Shown: positions 1 to 6,261 of the stretch, piece by piece
Numbering within the stretch: the stretch's first letter is position 1
How the letters are laid out: every line of letters starts with the position of its first letter
Assembly: GCA_947463775.1 (NCBI GenBank)
Contig: CANHVD010000276.1
Location: forward strand, 1-7,304
Direction: 5' to 3'
Length of the DNA stretch: 7,304 bases
Source: Planctomycetaceae bacterium
GTDB taxonomy: Bacteria; Planctomycetota; Planctomycetia; Planctomycetales; Planctomycetaceae
Translations under genes and position numbers: made by a program
The notes under the pieces: generated by a model
The model's input: only the letters and a program-made list of their open reading frames with translations
Databases searched by the model: none
Told to the model about the DNA's origin: nothing

Positions 1-2495
1 TCCGGGAAGTCGATGCTGAACGTCGTACCCTTGCCCGGCTTGCTGTCTACATGGATGGAGGCGCCATGCAATTCTACGATTCCCTGAACAACAGACAAAC
101 CGAGTCCTGTTCCTTCACCGATGGGCTTTGTCGTAAAGAAGGGTTCGAAGATTCGTTCCAGAATTTCCGGCACGATTCCTGGCCCGTCGTCACTGACGGA
201 GAGCCGAACAACTCGGGAGGAACAATCAGATGGACCTGCAGGCCGAAGACTAGCCGCCAGTTCTCGGGCATTTGTGGCAATCAGTTCGACGCCGATATCG
301 ATCGTACCCGATCGACTGCCAATCGCCTGCGCGGCGTTCGTGACGAGGTTGATGATGACCTGCTCAATCTGTGTTTTGTCAGCGAGTATCCAGAATGGTT
401 CATCTGCACAGTGAACGGTCAACGAAAACCTGACCGGCACCGTGGCTTTCAGCATTGTTACCGCATCATTAACAATTAACGCCAGCGAGTGACGGCGCAG
501 CTCCGTAGGTTGCTGTCGGCAGTAAGAAAGAATCTGCTGCACCAGATTTCTCGAGCGAATTCCGGACCGGTAGATTTCCCCGAGGTACTGCGCGAGTACC
601 TCATTTCCCTTGATTTCCTTCTGAGCCAGTTCCGTATTTCCAAGGATCGTGGCAAGCGCGTTGTTGAAGTCATGTGCGATGCCGCTGGCGAGCGTTCCAA
701 TGGCTTCCATTTTTTGCGATTCACGCAGTTGAGATTCCAGCGATTCTTTGGCTGCGTCCGCCTCCACGCGTTCCGTGACGTCGGTGATAAATCCATGCCA
801 CAGAACGGAACCATCCGGCTCCCGTTCAGGTGTTGAGCTACCAGCCAGCCATTTTTCTTTGCCGTCGATCTGGATGCGGAATTCGTGAGACCACGGTGTC
901 ATATCGCGAGCAGACGCCTGAATCGATTCCTTGATTCCCGCAAGATCGTCAGGGTGCGCTTTAGCGATGATGCCGTTGGCATCCTGTCGAACATCTTCCG
1001 GAGCAATTTCAAACAGATTCTCCAGCCCCACGCTGCCGTACGGAATGGAAATACGACCATCTTGATGAAGTCGAAACTGATAGACGGCCCCTGGTATTCG
1101 GCTGGTGACCTTCTGCAAAATCTGCAGGGCCTCATTCCTGGCTTCTTCCGCATGCTTGCGTTCTGTAATGTCGATTGCAAGAACGAAAAATCCGATCACG
1201 TTTTGTTCTGCATCAAGGTCAGGAACATAGTTCACAAGAGTCTGGTTAGTCTTGCCGTCCGGAGACTGATAGGCACTTTCAAATGTGACTTTCTCGCCCG
1301 CCAGTGCCCGGTGAATAGAAGGCTTCACCCGCTGAAAGAGATCATTTCCCAACACATCGATCATTTGCTGGCCAATCACCTGTTCATGGGATTTTCCAAA
1401 AAACTGTTGATAGTGATTGTTGGCAAATAGATAGCACAGATTTCTGTCGATTCGAGCCACCGGTCCGGGAACATGATTCGCCACCAACACCAGTTCGCGG
1501 CGGCTTTCTTCCATAGCCAGCTCGGCTATTTTTCGATCCGTCACATCCTGATGAATGACAATCACACCCGGCCGAAGCCCCTGCATTCGAGTGACGTGCA
1601 CATAGAACCAGCAAGTTTGATCCGGCGAATGACTCGGATACTCCATTGAAAATTCTGACTGGCGTCCTTCCAGGACCGCTCGTATTCCTGCCAACAGCTG
1701 ACCTGAATTGGTATCGCTACATTTCCTGCTAGGCAGATTGCACCTCTGCAGATAGTTGACCCCAATCGGATTTGCCAACTCAGCCGAGCCACCGTTGTCT
1801 CTGGAATGCCGTCGCCATGCCTCATTGACAGCAATGATCACTCCATTCTCGTCAAGAACGGCGATGTGCTTTGACAGGGAGTCAAATATCGAAAGATGAA
1901 ACTCTTCACGTGCTTGCAGTGCGGATTCTGCCGCCTTGATCGCAGTGATGTCTGTCAGCACAATCCGCTGCAGAAACGCGTCGTCTGCGTCCTGAGCAAT
2001 GTTGGAGTCGAGCTGAACCCAAGTCGTGATTCCGTCCTTGTGACGTAATCGCAATTCACAGGATTCGGTTTTGCCAGAGATCAACAACTGGTGACGATGA
2101 AAGTAAAAAACATCCTGATCTTCTGGCAAAATGAAGTTACTAAATCGGACCATTGCGGTCGAACTGCGAGTAACTCCGAGCAGATTGCAGACGGTCAGAT
2201 TGGATTCCAAAATCAAACCCTGGACGTTCAGCGTGCAATACCCGACTGGGGCAAGATTATAGAGATCGAAATACCTTGAACGGGACAGATCCAACTCGGC
2301 CTCTGTTCGTCGGAGTTCTTCGTTCTGCAGTTCCAGTTCGATCTGGTGAACGCGCAGTTCATGAATCAGGGTTTGCATCTGCTCCAGAGACATCTTCTCG
2401 GCCGTTCTGGCAATCACCCGAGATTCATGGCGAATTTTTTGTTCCGCGTCAAGTCGCAGGGCTTGCGTATCGAGAACACGTAGGGGACGGTTCAT
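1..2495 (-). CDS. Multi-PAS sensor histidine kinase (3' end beyond left edge)
   Basis: Predicted soluble sensor histidine kinase. It would autophosphorylate a histidine in response to signals read by its PAS domains and pass the phosphate to a receiver that is not visible here. The window holds 831 codons and no stop, so the C-terminus is missing. In order: an N-terminal helix with the motif HELRVHQIELELQNEELRR (45-63), common ahead of PAS domains; PAS 1 (about 74-190, ending TDIT); PAS 2 (about 197-322, ending QDVTDRK); PAS 3 (about 332-447, ending IDITERK); PAS 4 of the PAS_3 type (about 464-576, ending TDVTER); a dimerisation helix with the H-box GIAHDFNN (H608 is the phosphoacceptor); and an ATPase with N-box N716/N720, G1 DDGPGI (769-774), F-box FEPFFTTK (783-790) and G2 GTGLGLS (795-801). 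All key residues are intact. No membrane segments are visible, so it is probably cytoplasmic. The ATG at 2495 is chosen because GGGAG lies 9 bases upstream. Many relatives carry a C-terminal receiver domain; whether this one does cannot be seen. Family assignment is very secure, the signal is unknown. Confidence 0.95.
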   Translation of the reverse strand, partial: MNRPLRVLDTQALRLDAEQKIRHESRVIARTAEKMSLEQMQTLIHELRVHQIELELQNEELRRTEAELDLSRSRYFDLYNLAPVGYCTLNVQGLILESNLTVCNLLGVTRSSTAMVRFSNFILPEDQDVFYFHRHQLLISGKTESCELRLRHKDGITTWVQLDSNIAQDADDAFLQRIVLTDITAIKAAESALQAREEFHLSIFDSLSKHIAVLDENGVIIAVNEAWRRHSRDNGGSAELANPIGVNYLQRCNLPSRKCSDTNSGQLLAGIRAVLEGRQSEFSMEYPSHSPDQTCWFYVHVTRMQGLRPGVIVIHQDVTDRKIAELAMEESRRELVLVANHVPGPVARIDRNLCYLFANNHYQQFFGKSHEQVIGQQMIDVLGNDLFQRVKPSIHRALAGEKVTFESAYQSPDGKTNQTLVNYVPDLDAEQNVIGFFVLAIDITERKHAEEARNEALQILQKVTSRIPGAVYQFRLHQDGRISIPYGSVGLENLFEIAPEDVRQDANGIIAKAHPDDLAGIKESIQASARDMTPWSHEFRIQIDGKEKWLAGSSTPEREPDGSVLWHGFITDVTERVEADAAKESLESQLRESQKMEAIGTLASGIAHDFNNALATILGNTELAQKEIKGNEVLAQYLGEIYRSGIRSRNLVQQILSYCRQQPTELRRHSLALIVNDAVTMLKATVPVRFSLTVHCADEPFWILADKTQIEQVIINLVTNAAQAIGSRSGTIDIGVELIATNARELAASLRPAGPSDCSSRVVRLSVSDDGPGIVPEILERIFEPFFTTKPIGEGTGLGLSVVQGIVELHGASIHVDSKPGKGTTFSIDFP

Positions 2496-2504
2496 TGCGG
2501 ATGA

Positions 2505-2509
2505 CTCCC
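2505..2509 (-). promoter_or_regulatory. Ribosome binding site of the histidine kinase
   Basis: GGGAG on the minus strand lies 9 bases before the ATG at 2495 and supports that start. Another ATG 16 bases upstream is out of frame. The kinase frame stays open for some distance upstream without a better in-frame ATG. Confidence 0.6.
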
Positions 2510-2632
2510 ATGAAATGAAAACACGAGCAGGAACTCGGCCGAGGTATTTCCGACGTTGAGAGTCAACAGGTGCTAGTGCAGATGAATACGAATCGAATCA
2601 GCCGCGGGTCCGCAGCGGATTGTCGATTTCAT

Positions 2633-2692
2633 CGTTTAGCGGCAAGCCGAAGGCGTCGTTGCCGGATGTCGCCTGCGGCTTGCCGTTAAGCG
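2633..2692. repeat. REP-like intergenic palindrome
   Basis: This is a long inverted repeat. The left arm 2633..2655 and right arm 2670..2692 pair over 23 positions with 20 Watson-Crick pairs, two G-T pairs (2635/2690 and 2639/2686) and one mismatch (2650/2675), around a 14-base loop. The core is GCGGCAAGCCG on the left and CGGCTTGCCG on the right. The loop carries TTGCCG again, so the left arm could pair with the loop in an alternative fold. No T-run follows on either strand, so it is not a standard intrinsic terminator. Size, GC-rich core and position between genes fit a repetitive extragenic palindrome, but only one copy is in the window, so the repetitive nature is inferred. It could also protect mRNA ends or attenuate read-through into the kinase. 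Confidence 0.7.
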
Positions 2693-2708
2693 AAGAAGCA
2701 AATGCCTG

Positions 2709-2740
2709 ATTAAATCAACAACACGCCGGCGCGTTCCGGC
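2709..2740 (-). terminator. Weak candidate terminator after the CheB-CheR-PAS gene
   Basis: On the minus strand, about 40 bases past the TAA stop, a five-pair stem GCCGG/CCGGC (2725..2740, six-base loop) is followed by the T-containing stretch GTGTTGTTGATTT. The stem is short and the T tract is interrupted, so termination would be partial at best. This is a low-confidence call. Confidence 0.2.
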
Positions 2741-2778
2741 TGAGACTATCCATCCACCTGCCAGGGAGACTGTACCGC

Positions 2779-5700
2779 TTACTCCCCCGTTTCCGCAATG
2801 GACTTAATCAATCGCTCGGTCGTTGAGGTCGCGTAGGTTTGCCCGGATTCATTGACCAGTCTTGAAATCGTGACCCAGACATCAAGACTTCTGCCATCCT
2901 TCGTCATGCGTTTCGTTCGCAATGGCTGAAGTGTTTCTTCGCGACTCAGAGTGGAAACCCTCGCGGAAAAGTCTTCGAGCGACAATTCAGGCACACAGTC
3001 CCGAATGTTCAGCAACAACGCTTCGGCTTCACTCCAACCATACATACGAACTGCAGACGGATTCCAGGCGATAATTCGACCATTCAGGTCATGCACGGTA
3101 ATGGCGTCATTGGAATCTCGCACAACAACCGCCAGGCGAAGCTGGTCGTTCGCCTTGGCGAGTGCTTCTTCAACGCGTTTTGGTTCGGTAATGTCGACGA
3201 ACGTAATGACGACACCTTCGATCACATTGTCCAGAGTTCGGTAAGGTCGAATCCGCATCAAGAACCAGGAACCGGACGTCGTCTGCACCTGCCGTTCGCG
3301 AGATTCCAGAGAGTCAAGCACAGCCTGAGCATCAACCAGCAGACTATCGTAACCCACGAGATTCGAAACAATGTGACCGACCGGTCGCCCCACATCACCG
3401 GGAATCAGATTGATCAACTGAGCCACCGTCGGTGTAAATCGAAGAATTCGCAATTGCGGATCGACAAAGACCGTTGCGATGCCCGTACCGGATAACAGGT
3501 TGTTCATATCGTTGTTGGCACGAGACAGATCCAGCACCTTCGCCTGTAGCTCCGCATTGACTGTCGACAGCTCTTCGTTGATCGACTGCATTTCCTCACG
3601 CGAGGTTTCCAGTTCTTCGTTCGTTGACTGAAGCTCCTCATTGACGGACTGCATCTCTTCATTGGACGACTTCAATTCTTCATTCGAACTCTCCAATTCT
3701 TCCTGAGCACACTGCAGATACTCATCGCGAGCATGGAGTTCTTTTCTCAAAGCCTCTATGACGGCCTCGGCTTCCGAAGACGCCGCCGGGGCTTTGGCCT
3801 CTTCGCCAGAGAAAGCCGCTGGGGACAAAGCAGTCGATGGCTCCGCCGCCTGTTGCAGAATGATCAGGTACAACGACACGTCCGCAGGGGCAGCGGCCTC
3901 ATCGACTCCTGTTAGCGTCGAAGAAATGACGGGGCAGACACTGAGCTCCACTCGAGTAAAATGGCCGTTGGTTTTAACAGACAATCCCGGAGCGTGCACG
4001 ATCTCCCGAGTCGCCACGACCCGTTGCAATGACACGGCAAGGTCATGCCTCAGTCCTTCGCGAGCCATCTTCAGAATGTTGTTGATGCCTGCTTCACCCG
4101 AACTGGGCTCCAGATACAGGCCCGTGCGACCATGCAGATAAAGAATATCGCCATTGGCTTTCACCAGTGCGGCCGAGACACCAAGATGTTTCAGCAAAGT
4201 TTCTTCAACAAGTTCACGAAGAGGACGTTTCACAGGGCCGGCAACCTTTCCGGAGATCTTTGGCATAGTCGTATCAATTGCGTACAGAGGTGACAGATCT
4301 CGTCCTCGGAATGAGTTCAGCAACTTAGCTTCACCAACTCGTCGCTGATAGAGCTTGGCTTTTCGATCGACCGTCGAGAACAAGTCGTTGAAGTCACTGA
4401 TTCCCTCCGATGAACCCAGAAACAGAAAACCATTCGGTCTAAGTGCAAAGTGGAACAGAGGAATCAGCTTCTTCTGTAATTCGGCCCCCAGATAGATCAA
4501 AACATTGCGGCAACTGATCAAGTCAAGCTTCGAAAACGGTGGGTCTTTGTTAACGTCATGCTCTGAGAACACCAGCATCTCTCGAATGCTTTTCTGCACG
4601 CGATAGCCGCTGCCATCTGGCTCCGCGATGAAAAATCGTGACAGCCGCTCCGGAGTCATGTCCGACGCAATACCGCTGGGAAACACTCCGGCCCGCGCTT
4701 TTGCGATCGCTCGACTATCGATGTCAGTCGCGAAGATCTGAACCGTGATATTCCTGTTGCTTAGATCCATCTGTTCGCGGAGCAGAATCGCGATCGAATA
4801 AGCCTCTTCGCCTGTCGAACATCCGCAGATCCAGATTCGAAGGACTTCTTTTGATGGAAAATCTGTCAGCGACCTGGCAGCAATGAGTTGCGGAATCACT
4901 TCAGCTTCAAGAGCCAGAAATGCGTCGGGATCCCGAAAGAAGTTCGTTACCCCGATGAGCAGATCTCGAAAAAGTGCTTCAATCTCTGCTGGCGATTGCT
5001 GCAGGTACTTCACATAGTTTTCAATGGCCTCAATCTGATGCACGGTCATCCGCCGTTCGATGCGGCGATAGATGGTGCTTGGCTTGTACTGAGAAAAGTC
5101 GTGCGAGGTCTGAGATCTTAACAACCCAAAGATCTTCCTCAGAGACGCATCCACTGCAGGTTCAGCCCCTGCAGCGGGTCGCGGCAGCTTTCCAAACAGT
5201 TGCGATGTGTAGGTCATCAGTTGAGCGATCATTTCTTCCGGCGGCAGTTCATAATCAGCCAGCCCCGTCGCGATAACACTGCGCGGCATGCCGTCAAACT
5301 CGGCCGTCTCGGTCTTTTGAGCGATGACAATTCCGCCTTCGCTCTTGATGGCTCGAACGCCAAGCGTGCCGTCGCTGCCGGACCCGGACAACACCACGCC
5401 AATAGCTCGCTGATGCTGGTCCTGAGCCAGTGAGCGAAAGAAGAAATCGATCGGCAGTTGATGTCCTCGCGGCTCGGTCGGTTCCAGCAACTGCAGAGTC
5501 CCGTTCAGCAGGGCCATGTCATGACCGGGAGGAATCACGTAGACATAATTCGGCTGAACTGCCATCCCGTCTTCGACTTCAACTACGGTGAGCGAAGTCG
5601 AGCGTCCCAGAATCTCCGCAAGAATACTCTTATGAGTAGGAGCCAGATGCTGAACCAGTACGAAGGCCATTCCCGGATCAACACCCTCGGGAATTCCAGA

Positions 5701-5808
5701 CAGGAATTTCTCAAACGCAGCCAATCCACCTGCCGACGCACCAACGCCGACGATGGGAAAGGATGGCATGGATGATGGTGCTTGTGAAGATTCGACGACG
5801 GGCAACAT
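2779..5808 (-). CDS. CheB methylesterase–CheR methyltransferase–PAS fusion protein without kinase domain
   Basis: A 1009-residue multidomain chemotaxis-like signalling protein, probably cytoplasmic because it has no signal peptide or membrane segment. CheB-type methylesterase/deamidase (about 17-200): GASAGG with nucleophile S25, H54 in VQHL and D146 in GSGSDGT complete the catalytic triad. There is no N-terminal receiver domain, as is usual for these fusions. CheR-type glutamate methyltransferase (about 221-490): basic helix with YRRIERRM, TNFFRD (288-293), S-adenosylmethionine-binding CGCSTGEEAYS (328-338) and SCRNVLIYL (432-440). A poorly conserved PAS-like stretch follows (about 530-655), then eight heptads (699-754), a PAS_10-like domain (about 765-875, ending VDITE) and a final PAS (about 887-1000). 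It then stops. Many relatives continue into a histidine kinase; this one does not, and a separate kinase gene follows 283 bases downstream. The ATG at 5808 is chosen because AGGA lies 7 bases upstream and the CheB domain begins soon after. The frame stays open upstream to a GTG at 6249. Its substrate is unknown, since no chemoreceptor is in view. Confidence 0.95.
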   Translation of the reverse strand: MLPVVESSQAPSSMPSFPIVGVGASAGGLAAFEKFLSGIPEGVDPGMAFVLVQHLAPTHKSILAEILGRSTSLTVVEVEDGMAVQPNYVYVIPPGHDMALLNGTLQLLEPTEPRGHQLPIDFFFRSLAQDQHQRAIGVVLSGSGSDGTLGVRAIKSEGGIVIAQKTETAEFDGMPRSVIATGLADYELPPEEMIAQLMTYTSQLFGKLPRPAAGAEPAVDASLRKIFGLLRSQTSHDFSQYKPSTIYRRIERRMTVHQIEAIENYVKYLQQSPAEIEALFRDLLIGVTNFFRDPDAFLALEAEVIPQLIAARSLTDFPSKEVLRIWICGCSTGEEAYSIAILLREQMDLSNRNITVQIFATDIDSRAIAKARAGVFPSGIASDMTPERLSRFFIAEPDGSGYRVQKSIREMLVFSEHDVNKDPPFSKLDLISCRNVLIYLGAELQKKLIPLFHFALRPNGFLFLGSSEGISDFNDLFSTVDRKAKLYQRRVGEAKLLNSFRGRDLSPLYAIDTTMPKISGKVAGPVKRPLRELVEETLLKHLGVSAALVKANGDILYLHGRTGLYLEPSSGEAGINNILKMAREGLRHDLAVSLQRVVATREIVHAPGLSVKTNGHFTRVELSVCPVISSTLTGVDEAAAPADVSLYLIILQQAAEPSTALSPAAFSGEEAKAPAASSEAEAVIEALRKELHARDEYLQCAQEELESSNEELKSSNEEMQSVNEELQSTNEELETSREEMQSINEELSTVNAELQAKVLDLSRANNDMNNLLSGTGIATVFVDPQLRILRFTPTVAQLINLIPGDVGRPVGHIVSNLVGYDSLLVDAQAVLDSLESRERQVQTTSGSWFLMRIRPYRTLDNVIEGVVITFVDITEPKRVEEALAKANDQLRLAVVVRDSNDAITVHDLNGRIIAWNPSAVRMYGWSEAEALLLNIRDCVPELSLEDFSARVSTLSREETLQPLRTKRMTKDGRSLDVWVTISRLVNESGQTYATSTTERLIKSIAETGE
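3547..3714 (-). repeat. Eight tandem heptad units (21-bp repeat) in the CheB-CheR-PAS linker
   Basis: Residues 699-754 form eight consecutive seven-residue units of the pattern xSxNEEL, for example ESSNEEL, KSSNEEM, QSVNEEL, QSTNEEL and QSINEEL. At DNA level this is an imperfect 21-bp tandem repeat built on the complement of GAAGAA-rich codons. It should form a long coiled coil that joins the enzymatic CheB/CheR half to the PAS half and dimerises the protein. This type of linker is typical of CheB-CheR-PAS fusions. Degenerate third positions suggest an old, selected repeat rather than recent slippage. Confidence 0.9.
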
Positions 5809-5815
5809 GAACAGT

Positions 5816-5819
5816 TCCT
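5816..5819 (-). promoter_or_regulatory. Ribosome binding site of the CheB-CheR-PAS gene
   Basis: AGGA on the minus strand sits 7 bases before the ATG at 5808. It decides between this start and the GTG at 6249, which would add 147 residues of compositionally odd sequence with no recognisable domain. Confidence 0.65.
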
Positions 5820-6157
5820 GCGCCAGGAGCACTTGGCAATGACGATTCGAAAGGCTGAGGCATCTTAGTTGGCAGCGTGTTGAAAGAGAGTCTGGAACAC
5901 TCCGGCGTCTGATAATTCGCAACGTTTTTTTGCCGCCCGAATGCTTCGTAAGCGGCAACCCAGTGGGTTCTGGCGAGACTGGCTGTTGCGATGGGAAGCT
6001 GACGACAGTCGGCTCGGCCCTCGCCCGACCCTGCGTCGGCGGAACCTGGGTTTGGAAACTACCATAACGATGGAAGATTGCGTGATTATGAGGGACTTCC
6101 TGAAAAGACGTGGGTAATGATGAGCCCGGCAGGCAGGACCTACTGGACTGCGTACAC

Positions 6158-6186
6158 TTGAATTCGCGGTCTGCGGTTCCCATAGT
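6158..6186 (+). promoter_or_regulatory. Weak candidate promoter for the LamG gene
   Basis: TTGAAT and CATAGT are separated by 17 bases and lie about 75 bases before the ATG, giving a plausible leader length. Only four of six bases match in each box, so the call is tentative. Confidence 0.2.
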
Positions 6187-6250
6187 CATCGAGAACTGGT
6201 CGGCGATTCGAGCTGGAATGAATACACATCCAGAAAGTCGACCTCGCACA

Positions 6251-6255
6251 AAGGA
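6251..6255 (+). promoter_or_regulatory. Ribosome binding site of the LamG gene
   Basis: AAGGA stands 6 bases before the ATG at 6262, an almost ideal spacing, and supports that start over the in-frame ATG codons at residues 13 and 18, which lie inside the signal peptide. Confidence 0.7.
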
Positions 6256-6261
6256 ATCAAC

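Larger units (their letters stand above)
2496..2778. other. Intergenic gap between the two signalling genes
   Basis: This non-coding gap separates the CheB-CheR-PAS stop codon from the kinase start; both genes are read leftward. It contains a short GC hairpin near the upstream gene's stop, the large palindrome at 2633..2692, a 10-base perfect palindrome CTCGGCCGAG at 2534..2543 (about 40 bases before the kinase start, a possible but unproven operator) and the kinase ribosome binding site. A TTGACT match to a -35 box sits at 2561..2566 on the minus strand, but no acceptable -10 box follows at normal spacing. I cannot decide whether the kinase has its own promoter or is co-transcribed from upstream. 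Confidence 0.6.
5809..6261. other. Divergent intergenic region between signalling and LamG genes
   Basis: This 453-base region separates two genes transcribed away from each other and must contain a promoter for the LamG gene and probably one for the CheB-CheR-PAS gene. A weak sigma-70-like pair toward the LamG gene is TTGAAT (6158..6163), 17 bases, CATAGT (6181..6186); each box matches four of six consensus bases, so it could be chance. No convincing pair is seen toward the minus-strand gene, and no sigma-54 site. A small 7-bp inverted repeat TTGCCGC/GCGGCAA (5930..5936 and 5952..5958) lies next to a run of seven T on the plus strand. One minus-strand frame is open throughout most of the region, but I judge it untranslated. 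Confidence 0.5.

Noticed and set aside
51..836. Open frames on the plus strand and in another minus frame
   Set aside because: They overlap the kinase's H-box and ATPase domain in other frames and show no domains or plausible ribosome binding sites.
885..1430. 181-codon open frame on the plus strand
   Set aside because: It lies entirely opposite the PAS 3/PAS 4 region of the histidine kinase, which has complete domain motifs; the plus-strand translation resembles no protein family.
1384..1834. Short minus-strand frames inside the kinase, which might suggest a frameshifted gene
   Set aside because: They are out of frame with the kinase; the kinase frame reads continuously from 2495 to the window edge without any interruption.
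3547..3714. Tandem 21-bp repeat as a CRISPR-like or other non-coding array
   Set aside because: It is wholly in frame within the CheB-CheR-PAS gene, has no spacers, and encodes a known type of heptad coiled coil.
5870..5890. TTGGCA followed by a TTGA as a sigma-54 promoter
   Set aside because: The conserved GC dinucleotide is absent at the required 10-base distance from GG.
5930..5958. Hairpin beside a seven-T run as a terminator
   Set aside because: The T-run precedes the hairpin on the plus strand and becomes an A-run on the minus strand, so it is in the wrong place for an intrinsic terminator in either direction; no gene ends there.
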